DNA from: Homarus americanus
Taxonomy: Eukaryota > Arthropoda > Malacostraca > Decapoda > Nephropidae
Direction: 5' to 3'
Length of the DNA: 64,000 bases
Assembly (NCBI RefSeq): GCF_018991925.1
Contig: NW_024735381.1
Coordinates: 657,501-721,500 of the forward strand
Below, piece by piece: positions 1 through 12,612 of this stretch. Within the stretch, counting starts at the first letter, position 1; each line of letters begins with the position of its first letter. Both the position numbers and the translations under genes were made by a program. The notes below the pieces were generated by a model. That model did not search any database. It was not told the DNA's origin and worked only from the letters and a program-made list of their open reading frames with translations.

Positions 1-95
1 TTAATGGAATTTTATTACTAAGAAAGATGTGATATAACTTTCAGCATGACAAAAGATTAGTTAGTGTTGGGTATAGACTACTGATCCATATAACA

Positions 96-115
96 AACCT
101 AACCTAACCTAACCT
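96..115. repeat. Interstitial telomere-type repeat (AACCT)4
   Basis: Four units of AACCT, reverse of the arthropod telomere motif TTAGG, alone in AT-rich sequence. Confidence 0.8.
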
Positions 116-776
116 GAAATGATTTAATTCTCACCAAGATGTTATTTACACTAAGTTGTACGTCTGTATGTTCACTAATAACCATAAAAAATTAACTAGT
201 TGTGGACAAAGTAGATACCTAGAGTGCATTATATCCTTTCCAAAGCCGTGGCGAAGCATCACATTAGATTTTCCACAACAGCGTCTCTCCTCCCACGAGA
301 GCCAGTCAGGCGAGCCGAAGAATGTCTGTTTGGGGGGTCAGTGAGACATAGAAAACGGTACGAGCATAAACTGATACACGTTCATAACTCTTCTAAGGTG
401 ACTATTTCAATCACTTATTATCTTAGCCTTCATGTTATTAACCTAAACACGTGTAGAATGTTTTATTGTTCAAAAGGTTCGGTAAGGTCGAGTATAATAA
501 ACTATCCCTTTACGAGGAAACAGCGAGAAATTATCATCAACTGTGTAACTTCTTCATCTCCTTATTTACGAGATGGGGGGAAGTGAGGTAATATACACAC
601 AAATATAATGGATCACTTTAATCAATCTTATCTCTCTTTTTATATATTTTATTGGGCTACTGTTTCAGTGTTTACTCCTTTATATTATAACTTATATTTT
701 CTCTATTAATTCCCCCATCTTCTTTGACCCTTTCCCTCCTTATTTCATTCATCATCTTCCTATGCTCTTAGCTTAA

Positions 777-780
<4 letters not shown>

Positions 781-821
<41 letters not shown>
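781..821. repeat. (CT)n
   Basis: Uninterrupted dinucleotide run. Confidence 0.95.
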
Positions 822-823
<2 letters not shown>

Positions 824-1061
824 AGTCCATCCACCCTCAGGTTTGTGCCCTCTTGACCTCTTCCTCTGACAGCTTATTCCAAACACTGATGATTGCCTCC
901 GCCTTCCCCCCCTCCTCTCGTCGCACCATATGACCAAACTATCTCAGTCTCACATCTTTCATCTTGCCTCACACATACCACTCCTGTTCCCCCTCACACG
1001 GTTTTTGCTTTTTAACTCCTGGTCTTGTGTAAACTTTCTGTACAACGTATTTCGGAAATGA

Positions 1062-1062
<1 letters not shown>

Positions 1063-1101
<39 letters not shown>
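1063..1101. repeat. (TTA)n
   Basis: Thirteen trinucleotide units followed by GAT/GTT-rich sequence to 1160. Confidence 0.95.
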
Positions 1102-1765
1102 GATGATGATGATGTTGTTGGTGTTGGTGTTGTGGTTGTGGTTGTGGTTGTTGGTTGTTTATCGATTTCATTATAATTCTTAATGGTATTACTTTAATTT
1201 AATAAAGTTAAGGAACAAAACACGGTAGTGGTGGTGACAGCCTTCCCTCACCCTCTTGCTAATCCTTTCAGTCGCTCCAGGCAAGCAAGTTTATCCTGCA
1301 ACATCCTCTCCCAACACTACCTTCTACATCAACACAAACACTAACATTTTTCCTTTACCTTTACACCCTAACAGTACCTCGACTCTCACAACTATCCGAT
1401 ATGTACCCGAACTCTCAACGTGTGACACCCGACCACTTGTGTATCTGTAGTGTCTTGAAAGCCTTTTTGTATTAAATCTCTTCTTATCGAAAAACTTTAT
1501 TTTAGTATCTACGTCTTCCCAGGAGTCTCTACCACGCAGTCCACCCTTCCTCCATTTGACCCTTCTGTTCGCCAAGAGCAAATTGCACCTTCATGTTTCC
1601 TCCTCCTCCTCCTCCTCTCTCTCCTCCTCCTCCCTCCCCCTCCTCTTCCTTCCTTTCTTCCTTCCCCTTCTTCGTCCTTGTCCACCCCAATATCCATCAT
1701 ATCTCCTCCCTCCTCATTACACCGCCCACACCATTGTCCCTTTACCTGCCTCTTCCTTCCCTGGG

Positions 1766-1767
<2 letters not shown>

Positions 1768-1856
<89 letters not shown>
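1768..1856. repeat. (GT)44
   Basis: Uninterrupted 89-base run; among the longest GT runs here. Confidence 0.95.
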
Positions 1857-1857
<1 letters not shown>

Positions 1858-3401
1858 CATGGAGGTGAGGTAAGAAAATTTATACAGAAAAATTTATTTG
1901 TTTCTTGAACACTTGTGGCCTTACTGAACCGTGTACTTCTGTAAGTGACTGGTGGGTCATGTAAGATTAACAGTATAAAGAAGTGTTGTACTCGAGGAAA
2001 CTTGTGGTATCAGTGGGTCGCGTCCCCAGAACCTCGTCGCTCCAGATTAATGCTCCCCATTATCTTGATATGTTGCAGCATTTATCGGAACATAAATTCA
2101 AAAGTATTCTGGAAACGCATTAAGAAATATAAATCCTCCAATACAAGGCGTCACCTACGAACCCTCGTGAAATTAGATAAGGCCTTTTTGTGAGGGTTAA
2201 TCAGGTTCAAACAGCTTTTGTTCCCCCTCCATCATTGTCTGCCACGAGAGATCAAAGGAGACCCTAATAGTGTTTGATCCTTTCCTAAACGAGAGAAAAA
2301 GTGGAAGATTTTTATCCAGGTATATACGATGTATTCTTCATAGTTTTAATGACCTAACCTCAGAGTTTTTTTATTATACTTTACAGGTAACAGTTTATCT
2401 TACAATATTAGTGACCGTCTTCCCACGAAAAGGTGAAGGTAATTTATTTATTTTTTTTAATCAGCGTTAATCTGCCGCCTCTTTGACAGGATTCATCATA
2501 TCTTAAACTGTCTAAAACCGCGGCCCCAAATTCCTGCGGGAGTTCTGGAATATGGAAATTGAAAAGTTAGTTGAAGGAATCAGACGTTGCTTCCCGGGAA
2601 TATATTAAAGTGTGTTTTCCTCTTCCTGAAGTTATATTTCTCGACTTTTGGATAATTTTTCTGCCATTTAGACTTACTTCATTAAAGGTGTTGAGACTGA
2701 TCTGCTTGGTCTTTCCAAATTACTGTATATAGAGTAAACTGAGTCTTGCCTGTTTAAATACTGTACGTGACTGATTAAAAATTCCATGAATCAATCTCTA
2801 TCAGCTGAGACAGGTTGTGTGTTCATATTATTGTGATACAACAGTAACTTTATCTCTCTTCGTCGGTGAGGAGCAGTAGGGAGACCAACACCCGGATCTG
2901 GTATGAAGGATGAAAATTACTACTCGTAAGAATTGCTCTCAGGAACCAACTTATAGCGGGGCACAAACTGTATTCGTGCCACACACACTTACTCTTAACT
3001 CACCTTCCTACTCTGCCAACTCAACCTCTGTAATGGTACCAGCCTGAGCACGCCGGTCACACTCCACCTATAACCTATACCTCATAAGAGAGAGGGAGCT
3101 AAGGTAGACCATGCACGTGAGTCCATCATCTTGCTACTAACTGGTGATAACGCTAACCCAGAGTATAACTTGTGTTTCTGAGGACTAAATAACACTAACT
3201 TTAAGCTACTGAGACCAAAGTTAACCGTGCCAGTAACGATAGACAATAGATCTCGCAGGAAAAACACTGTCCACACGAAAGTTATAACTGAGTCAGAGAC
3301 CAATAGCTGCATAACCTACAATTTGTGTTACAGTATACTAGTTGCCAGAAACGGTACACTATACAACCCAAATCTACAACTACCATAGCTTATGATAATG
3401 A

Positions 3402-3545
3402 CATCACCACCACCACCACCACCACCACTATCAAAATTACAAGAAGCACCCGTACCACCACTACCACCATTACCACCACCACCACCACCACCACTACCAC
3501 CACCACCACTACCACTACCACCACTACCACTACCACTATAACCAC
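3402..3545. repeat. (ACC/ACT)n
   Basis: Imperfect trinucleotide tract; the Thr- and Gly-rich open frames over it are products of the repeat. Confidence 0.95.
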
Positions 3546-4114
3546 GACAACCTTTAGGAGAGTAAATTAGAACTTTATACTCTCTACCTGGCCGCCTCAA
3601 GAGCCCGTTAGGAGGTGAGTGAGTATAACCAAACATCAAACTTAATAATTAAAAACCATTCTACAAATTATAGCATAAAAACAATGACTAACGCATCCAC
3701 ATCCATTTCTATACGTTCGAGTAGCACACGTTCACAATATGCTCTCTCTCACACACACACACACACACACAAACGTTCCCCCTTAACACAGCTACGAGGA
3801 ATAAATCTTGGATACTCGTCGTTGACATAAAAAGGCACCAGAAAAATTCCAATAAATTCTATCCCCCTGCAAATGGCGCTCCTGAAAATGTATCACGTTT
3901 CATCACTCGACTCGTAGTAGGCGGGAAGAAGAGGAGGAGGAGGAGGAGGAGGAGGAATGAAACCTATGAAGTATTTCCTACAACTTGAAGCTCTGAGGAA
4001 AACCTGTACAAGTGGCAGAGTGAGACTTGGTTAGATCAATATGAAGGATCGGCAGGGTGGAGTGGTCTTGTAAATAAGTCTTAACATGACAGATCAAACA
4101 CAGCGAAATTGAGG

Positions 4115-4290
4115 GAGTGAAATAGCGAAAAAAGCATGATGAAATAAGCATGATACGTATAATGAAAATGAGGAAATAAGCATGATCAAATAAGTATAAT
4201 GAGGTGAGTATAATGAATCGAACATGACTAAGCGAGAATTAGTGTGCATGATGAAGTGAACGTCGTGAAGTGTGCATAACGAAGTGAACA
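4115..4290 (+). repeat. Diverged short tandem repeat, GAAATAAGCATGATGA-like
   Basis: Recurrent AAATAAGCATGAT and GAAGTGAACGT units of about 15-18 bases. Confidence 0.55.
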
Positions 4291-4399
4291 GTTTGTAAAT
4301 AGAAAACATTTTACTTCAGTCTGTCATTCGTGATGGAAGAGTTTTCCATTTTCTTCAACTGTTCTTATAATATTTACTTTCCCCGTGTGCTGTACCAGT

Positions 4400-4860
4400 G
4401 TACCTCATCTTCCTCTCTCTCCACCTCCTCTTCCTCTCTCCCCATCTCCTCTTCCTCTCTCTCCACCTCCTCTTTCTCCTCCACCTCTTCCTCTCTCCCC
4501 ATCTCCTCTTCCTCTCTCTCCACCTCCTCTTTCTCCTCCACCTCTTCCTCTCTCTCCATCTCCTCTTCCTTTCTCTCCATCTCCTCTTCCTCTCTCCCCA
4601 TCTTTTCTTCCTCTCTCCCCACCTCCTCTTTCTCTCTCTCCACTTCCTCTTCCTTTCCCGTTTGCCCTTTACCACCTCTTCTTCGTCCTCTATTTCCCCT
4701 TCTCGTCCCCTTTACCCGACCTCCCCTTCACCATCCCTTCTTTCCTCTTTTCCTTTCTTTCATTCCCTTTACTACCCCTTTCTCTTCCTCGATCTTTACT
4801 TCCCCCTGTGCTTTCTTCCTCTTTCTTCCCGCCTCCCTTTCTTACTTCGTTCCTTAATTG
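4400..4860. repeat. Polypyrimidine tract with CTCTTCCTCTCTCC units
   Basis: About 460 bases nearly all C/T on the plus strand, with a longer repeated block near 4440-4560. Strand asymmetry could allow triplex formation. Open frames are products of the tract. Confidence 0.85.
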
Positions 4861-4864
4861 ATTG

Positions 4865-4866
<2 letters not shown>

Positions 4867-4897
<31 letters not shown>
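4867..4897. repeat. (CT)n
   Basis: Dinucleotide run upstream of the 54-bp array. Confidence 0.9.
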
Positions 4898-4899
<2 letters not shown>

Positions 4900-4960
4900 T
4901 TCTTCTGCTTCTCCTTGTTTTCAATCCTCCTTCGCTACAACCCCCTCATCCTTCACTTTC

Positions 4961-5338
4961 TCCTTCGTTCCTTCAGTAATAGGACGTTCCCACCCTCGCT
5001 CTCCCTTCCCTAACTCCTTCGTTCCTTCAGTAATAGGACGTTCCCACCTTCGCTCTTCCTTCCCTATCTCCCTCGTTCCTTCAGTAATAGGACGTTCCCA
5101 CCCTCGTTCTTCCTTCCCTATCTCCTTCGTTCCTTCAGTAATAGAAAGTTCCCACCCTCGCTCTCCCTTCCCTAACTCCTTCGTTCCTTCAGTAATAGGA
5201 CGTTCCCACCCTCGCTCTTCCTTCCCTATCTCTTTCGTTCCTTCAGTAATAGAAAGTTCCCACCCTCGCTCTTCCTTCCCTATCTACTTCGTTCCTTCAG
5301 TAATAGGACGTTCCCACCCTCGCTCTTCCTTCCCTTTC
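4961..5338 (+). repeat. 54-bp minisatellite, seven copies
   Basis: Seven tandem units of exactly 54 bases start at 4961, 5015, 5069, 5123, 5177, 5231 and 5285. As the unit is a multiple of three, one plus-strand frame stays open as an 18-residue repeat containing VPSVIGRSHPRS. There is no signal peptide or splice context to suggest a gene. Confidence 0.9.
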
Positions 5339-6529
5339 CACCAGTGAGATCCTGCCTGGCCTTCAATAAGGTGGTGGCAGGAGACAAACACTTGGTAATT
5401 GAGCGATGTTATCTGAGCCTCGCCCCACTGCTTTAAGTTTTATCAGTTTTTCTTTCACAGTTGGCGGAGCAAACAATGGCCGCAGAACTGACAGTCGTGA
5501 CAGGACAGATGATAGTTACACCCACTTGTGTCAATATTGGCTTCAACAAATGTGGCTGAGTTAACCAACCGGGTGGTGCTATTGACGAGAGTAACAGGGC
5601 AGACGAACTGATACATGACTCACAGTAAATGACATAATATGCTTCTGTTCGGTTATTTAAAACTGGTTAATCTGAAGACCAAAGTTCTGTACTGCCTGTG
5701 TCCTAGTGATGTTCTTTTCCCCCCACACAGCCAAATAAAAGTGAGCTCATGTTAACGGAGTCAGAGTACGGACGTAGATAACACATCACACCCTCTTTAT
5801 TATTATAACCTCCATCACACATACACACCATATACGCTACACCCAAGTGGTTACTACACCCATCACATTCTTCATCTACAGATCTGCCAATTCACCACAA
5901 CTCCCCCTCCCATCGTCACACTCACCGTTGTTGTATATTATTCACACGACTCTATGTCTGTCCTTTAATCTTCACATTTTGGACCACAATTTAATTTTTT
6001 TTTCCGTTTTTCCTTTAATTTTCTCGCACTTTCCTGTATCAGTTTTCCAATTCTATTTTTTTAACACACTTTACTGCAACTTTGTATCACTTTAATCTTT
6101 TCCCTGTGTGCGTTGTTCACCAGGTCTCTCTCTCTCTTCTTAATGGCTTCGTCTATCATCTTCGTTTATCACCGTCCTTCTCTCTCACCTCCAGCGTGCA
6201 GGGAAAGTCAGTCACTCGAAGGGCACACGGGATGAACTCTTCCAATTTGTGTGAATCAACCATAAAACTCGGGATGCAATTTCATATTTCTTTACTGGAG
6301 GATCCTATCTCCGGTTGACTGCTCGCTACCTTTTTCCTCGACACTTCATTCAAAAACGAGACTTTGGTGACGCGTGAGCCTCGAGCAGGAATTGTTGTTG
6401 TTGTTGTAGTTGTTGTGGATATGGTGGTGGTGGTAGTGGAGGTCGTGTTGTTGGTAGTATAGTGTTGGTGGTGATGGTGATGGGAGTGGCGATGTTGGGG
6501 GATATAATATTGGTTATGGTGATGGTGGT

Positions 6530-6607
6530 GATAGATGATGATGTTACTTGGTGGTGATAGATGATGATGTTACTTGGTGGTGATAGATGATGATGTTACT
6601 TGGTGGT
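6530..6607 (+). repeat. 26-bp repeat, three copies, within a GGT/GAT-rich tract
   Basis: Three identical units of GATAGATGATGATGTTACTT plus GGTGGT, at 6530, 6556 and 6582. The surrounding 6390-6740 is an imperfect GGT/GAT trinucleotide tract. Confidence 0.85.
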
Positions 6608-7015
6608 GATGATAAGGATTCGTGATGATGCTTGGTGGCCATAGTGGTAATAGTGATTGGTAGTGGTTGTGGTTGGTGTTGGTGATGTTAATGGTAGATG
6701 GTGGTGGTGATCGTGGTGATTATGGTGGTGATGGTATTTTATGATGGTACAAATGCAACGAGTGCACCCATGATGACAGTGCGTATATGTATGGTATCCA
6801 TTAGTGTGTGTATGCTGAAGTGAGTGTACAACATATATAAGCGAGAAATTTGTGATTTACCTCAAGCAACGTCAAACACATACTTAACATCGCAGGAAGA
6901 ACTCATCAAAGGAAAATGAAATCCGATTCATGGACATCGCGCTAGATCAGGTGGGGGGTGAGGATGAAAAGGAAAGGAGGTGAAGGGGAGATGGAAATTG
7001 AGTTAGGATCGTAAA

Positions 7016-7016
<1 letters not shown>

Positions 7017-7071
<55 letters not shown>
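7017..7071. repeat. (TA)n
   Basis: Uninterrupted 54-base run followed by a T tract. Confidence 0.95.
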
Positions 7072-7075
<4 letters not shown>

Positions 7076-7246
7076 TTTTTTGCAGTAACCTCCTCCTGTT
7101 ATCTGGGTCTACGCGTTACCTATTTCTACTTTCCCATTTGTAAACTTAATCAGACTAATTTGGATATCTACTGGTGAAGGTGAAATTTGTGTTTTTATAC
7201 ACCTAAAACAATTGGAGGAAATTATATAAAATATAGTGTGTTTATA

Positions 7247-7286
7247 TACAGTACAGTACAGTACAGTACAGTACAGTACAGTACAG
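7247..7286. repeat. (GTACA)7 pentanucleotide
   Basis: Seven units of GTACA; each unit boundary contains the palindrome TGTAC/GTACA. Confidence 0.9.
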
Positions 7287-7429
7287 GTATACAGTGTATT
7301 GGTAGCCAGTTACAATTATAAGAAATACTACCTATTTTTGTTTATGTAGATTAGATTCACCCACCCGGGAGAACAAACAACAAAAGAAAAAATACGTTGA
7401 ACAATAAATAAATACAGAAAAAAAAACAG

Positions 7430-7690
7430 ATCAAGAGTGAGAAACGCTATATGTATGTTGGGTGGTCAAAGTAAGAGAAACAATTGAGACCCTGCAATTG
7501 TGTGTAAATGAGGCAGAAAGTCAGATCAGCAACCTGGGACTTGGTCACAATTTTTGTGATGCCATATGGCAGCAGGGTCTACCATTAGACAATACATTGT
7601 GCTTCCAATATCTTCCCAAGAGGCCGTACCTCCCTGTTTGATAGCTGCCGACTACTTCCTCTACCTACGGTAATTTCCTGTATCTGGCTC
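7430..7690 (+). repeat. Dispersed repeat, copy 1
   Basis: About 250 bases with a diverged inverted copy at 36600-36870. Shared blocks include AATTGAGACCCTGCAATTGT, CAGATCAGCAACCTGGGACT and GCCATATGGCAGCAGGGTCT. No coding frame recognised; probably a mobile-element piece of unknown family. Confidence 0.7.
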
Positions 7691-8779
7691 GGAGCTTGTC
7701 TCATGGTTGCCGGATATGGGAGCTTCAACCAGTCTTTCCTATATTTGGGCAAGGAATTTCCTTTGACAGATTAGATGAAGTGGCAGAGAGAAATGTTTGT
7801 GTGTGCCAAGATTGTCATGTTAGGGGAGAGGCTGTTGAGGAAATGGATCAGGACAATCCATCCCGCCCCCCGGACAACGTCGCTGACTCCATCTCGGAGA
7901 TGGAAACAAATAATTAAATGCATTTCCCCTGTCACTGTGCTACTGCCTCCAACAAGCAGAGAGAGGGGGAGGAGCTGGGACATAGAGAGATGCGGGAGTG
8001 AGTCATGCTGTTGTATCACCTCACAAGTTAACGGTTATCATGGAAGTCACGTCCATGTATCCGTGTGGCCTCATCAATCGTAGTGAATGTAATAATTCCT
8101 AAAGGTGGGGAAATTTTGCTGAAAACTGGCAGGTATTTTGGTAACCGCAAGGACTCGTATGTGTAATAATATATGTGATCCGATCATTTTAATCCGGAGA
8201 TTGAGAGCTTCCGGGGACAGGCTTGTATCGCGTGTTCTAATTTCCGAGAATACAGTTGAATGAAAATTAAATAATCAAATTGACTATACTGTAAACTTAT
8301 GACTGGCCAAAAACGATCAGGTAGGTCCTAAAAATACATACAAACGAATAGTTTTCCGAAATAGGAATCTTTTTTTTTTCAGTCATATACTGTATTAAGA
8401 AAAATTCATATGTGTTGAAATTTAGCCCCGTCCTTGAATGCACTGAACACTATTGAGACCTACAGGATCAGATCACGTATGGTTGAAATAGGTTAGTAAT
8501 GATCCTATTAATTAGTAGGTATTATAACAATGTTGAAATTACCTCTATTTGTCACACAAGTACATTTATTTTCATTAATTTCCATTCATTAATCTTGCTG
8601 CTGTGAAATGTGTGTTCTATTGTCGGAGTTCCCTTCTACGACAAGTGGTTTACCCCCCCTGTCGGTACCAAACATCGGTGACCAGCATCTCTCAATAGCA
8701 ATTTCCCCAGATTCACCCGACGTCATGCTGTATGTTCATTAGAGCATCCATTGCTTCCTGAATGTCGATCATTTGTTGA

Positions 8780-9430
8780 TTTCCATTTCATCCTTCAATT
8801 TATCCTTCCATCTGTTTCATTTTCCCTTTATCAATATCTTACTCTCCATTCTCTCAATGTATACCTGCCACCTGAGAAGACCCTCCATCGTTTTCTTCCG
8901 GATATTTTTCTCAATTCTGCATCTTCTCAACTTTGTATCTCTTATTCTCTCTAGCATGTTGCTTCTCATATCGCTCTCAAGTACGGTATACCCATTGCTT
9001 CTAATTTGCACCTTCCTCTTGTTGTCTTGTATCCAGACACTAAGCTTCTCACCCTGCTTTAATATTCCTCCTTAAAGATCATCATTTTTATCTTCTTTCC
9101 TGCAGTTATCTCTTTCCATAGTATATATCATCATTCCTTTCACGTCTACCCCCAGATATCGACAACATTCCACTTCTTCCATTCTATCTTCAATCTCTCT
9201 CTTTCTAATCAACCTACTTTCATCAATTTACTCGTGTTTGCAATTACTACCACATTCTTATAGTTCCTTATATATCCTTCTAAACCCATTCACTAATATT
9301 TGTAACTTTTCCAACGAATCTTCCACCAGAACAATGTCATCTGGAAACAGCAGCTGGCTCATCTCCCATAGACATTCTGTATAATTACTCTCTATAATGG
9401 GGCCTATACCTTATACTTATGTGTCAATAT
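8780..9430 (-). mobile_element. Decayed non-LTR reverse transcriptase fragment
   Basis: Minus strand reads ESNYTECLWEMSQLLFPDD then IVLVEDSLEKLQILVNGF, matching the QLLFADD-(I/T)-(V/A)-LVADS-EEKL block of a LINE reverse transcriptase common in crustaceans; the catalytic FADD has become FPDD. Further on are EEVECCRYLGVDV, MLERIRDTKLRR and EGLLRWQVYIERM, the usual C-terminal order (ECFKYLGS, LRWFGHVERM). Frames are broken. No other coding signal overlaps. Confidence 0.65.
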
Positions 9431-10127
9431 TAAACAACTAAGGTAAACTCAACAGAACATTTCTTCTACATTTCTTTCATTTATTCTTATCATCTTTCCT
9501 TTGTATGCAGAAGAACTACGTATGTTTTTTTTTTGCTCCTCTGGTATACATTTTTGTTATCGTTATATCCTTGTCGTCCATGGTATCACTGTTTCATCAT
9601 CCACCAATAACATTTCAAGTGTAATTATATCCATCTTTGAAATCATTCTGTTGCTAAACCTACTTATAACCAGTCTTCAGTCTTCCCCCCTCCTCCTGTT
9701 CCTCCTCCTTCGGTCTCTCTTGTGTGTTATATTCACCAGGTGTACAAAATATTCACTCCATATCTCCTCCTCTTTCTTTTCTCCCCATTTCTCTTTCTCT
9801 TCTGTTATCTAGAGTTTCACAGTTTAGTTAATTCCTTTCCGATCATTTGCCGTTTTTTTTTCGTCGTCATCTTCACCTTTTTTTCAGTTTTTCCTTTACT
9901 CTTCCCTTCTTTCCCCATTCCTACCCTGCCATTGACGCCCATATGTTGTTCTCTTCTACTGAGTGAACGCTGATGATGCCTTATCTTCTCATTTGCTATT
10001 TCTGGTGTTTCCTCAACAGTACTTTCCAAAGGCTGTACCCGTGAACCCTTGCATTTAAATTTCCCATGACTTTCTCACTATCTCTTACACTAAAACTTTC
10101 ACCACACTTACTCAGGTCTTCGTATGA

Positions 10128-10212
<85 letters not shown>
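10128..10212. repeat. (CT)n with CTGT interruptions
   Basis: 85-base run. Confidence 0.95.
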
Positions 10213-10213
<1 letters not shown>

Positions 10214-11154
10214 CTTGTACTTTGTTTGCAGACTTGCTCCCTAAATCCCAACTGCCTTTACTTACCTTTAATCTGTTTTATAATACTATATTCTCCTCTA
10301 TAACTCTACACCAATCTCTAAAAAAAACTCTGCCTTTTTTTTTTTCTTTTACTCATTCAGACTCTCCTAACTTTACTCCCTTCACTTGTCCCTTGCCTCT
10401 ACTTTACCTTTTAGATTTCTCCTTTGTAAACACAGACTCCAGGACCCTTATGCTAATTGGAGTTTAAATCACTCTTTCTACATCAACCAAATTACAGCCA
10501 CTCACATTCATATATTCCATGTTCATTTTCGTTTCTGTTTCCTTTGTGTTTCCAAATATTACAAGTTGAGGTTACTAGTGCCCCTCGGCCTCAGGTTGAG
10601 AAGTGGGGAGGGGGACTGGGGTGTGGGGACAAGTGGTCTAAACCCAGAACAACTAACCTATTACCATGCTCATATGTCTTCTCAGATGTATATAATAGGG
10701 TAGTATAGGCGGTACAGTACACAGGAGATCATGGTAGTGTATGTGAGTATTACCATGTATAGTTTTAGTGTTTTACAACTTTTGAATACCCGGGAATCTT
10801 CATATCTGCTTTACTTATTTCGTACTTATATTGTCTATTCACAGAGAGGACAGAATGACTAAATCGCTCTCTTCAATCTAAAAGTAGTACCTTGGGGATT
10901 AAGGTATTAAATCACCGCTGGTAAACTTGAAACTTACATAATTTGCATACACTAAACATCAGGCAGGGACGCCCTCAGTTGTTAATGTGTGCAGTTTGGG
11001 ACGCAGTTGATGGATAGATCCTTTCTGTCTTCCTCATCCCCATTATATCTTAACCTCACATCACTGGTTTAAGCCGACTGACTCATCTAAGAATATGGAG
11101 CATTGAGAAAAATTAAAACACTTAAAACTGCATTTATCACTCTATTGTGACTGA

Positions 11155-11157
11155 CAC

Positions 11158-11205
<48 letters not shown>
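11155..11205. repeat. (CA)n
   Basis: 51-base run with one CG step near the start. Confidence 0.95.
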
Positions 11206-11209
<4 letters not shown>

Positions 11210-12391
11210 ACCTCAGAAAAGCTTCAGATATTTTCCAGTATATCTACTGTGCCACTCTGTAATCTCACATAATCCCCTTAACATAATATACAAACTTTGC
11301 CTTACTGTTTCATCTGATAAGTATGTAAATTATTATTGATACGATTATTTATTATTTTCCATGCATTAGTAAAAACTTTAATTCATCATAAGCTGGTAAG
11401 GGTTAGAGTGAGATCTTTGACACACTCATACATATACAAACAATATTACGAGTAAGAATATTTGTCCGTAATATCAACAGCAGGAGAATATGTATACAAC
11501 TAACCTCCCACCCCACCCCCAATAATATCAACAAGTGCAAACAAAAAAATATTCCCAAGAAGTAAATAACAAAACAATATGATTACCTTAGAACTTTCCT
11601 CATAATTTTAACAGCAGGAAGATATGTGTACAACAGAGGCACATATGTTCACTGAAAGAAAAATTTACGTACAGCTAAACCAACAGTTTTAACAGGAAGA
11701 AAATATGAGTACAATAATGCACATAATGTTTAACGATAAGAAAGTCTACAGACAGCAACTATCCCGATGTTCACAGAAGGAAAATGTATAACTAACAATA
11801 AATACAATGTTAATGGTAAAAGGGATCTAGGTACACACAACAGCCAACATAGTTTAACAGCGAGAAAATATGTGCATAGCAACGCGCATCACATGATAAC
11901 TGTGTGAGACATATACATATATCTATTCATAACCACGTCAACAAAACATAAAAACACGAAAACAGCAAAAAAAGATAAATTGTAAAGTATTTTCGAAATT
12001 TTGGATCCAAGAGTCTCCATCTTCATATGTCGTCACGGTGCTGGAAATTCTTAATGGAAAAAAAAATACAATTAACAAAGGAAACTTTTTCCAGCTTTGG
12101 GTAAAAGTTCCTCCATATCCAACTAAAGTTTCATTCCGAGACATTTATTCATTTTTGTTTCATGATCAGTATGTACATTCGGTTTCATTCAGACAGCGTG
12201 CGGGATGAGGTGAAACTTTTGTTTAGCTGGTACACTTTGCTGTTCAGCGTCAACACTGAGCTATAAAACAAGCGCCGTGAGACGTAAAACTGTTAGCGAG
12301 TATTGTAGTTGTTGGCGTAATGACGTCAGCGAGGACACCCACAGCCATGGACCAGATAGTATATTGATCTGCCCCGCCGAGCTGCGCCTAC

Positions 12392-12612
12392 CCTGCCAGC
12401 TGGCTCTACTGCCCTCCCTATCTTACGCTCTCGCCAGCTGGTTCTAGTGACCGTCCTAGTTCTCTCCCTCGCCAGCTGGCTCTAATGACCTCTCTACCTT
12501 ACTCCCTCTCCAGCTGTCTCTACTACCATCCATCTATCCCTCACAACCTCGCCAGCTGGCTCTAGTGACCTCCCTCCCTCGCCAGCTGGCTCAATTTACC
12601 TCCCTCCCTCAA
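12392..12612 (+). repeat. 38-bp minisatellite with CAGCTG boxes
   Basis: Six diverged units; CAGCTG occurs at about 12396, 12435, 12473, 12511, 12553 and 12583, first at 38-base spacing, then 42 and 30. Core GCCAGCTGGCTCTAGTGACC. Confidence 0.8.

Larger units (their letters stand above)
1..4114. other. Non-coding block
   Basis: Apart from the simple repeats listed, AT-rich unique sequence. No splice-supported coding exon or RNA gene seen. Confidence 0.6.
5339..8779. other. Non-coding block
   Basis: Holds the GGT/GAT tract, TA and GTACA runs and dispersed repeat copy 1. Short frames at 7696-8083 show no known domain. Confidence 0.6.

Noticed and set aside
4330..4865. Overlapping Ser/Leu/Pro frames on plus and Arg/Glu frames on minus
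   Set aside because: All frames are open because of the CT-rich tract; no coding bias.
12262..12330. Plus-strand promoter with TATAAAA and CRE
   Set aside because: No good initiator at the right distance and no exon downstream; kept only as context for the E-box array.
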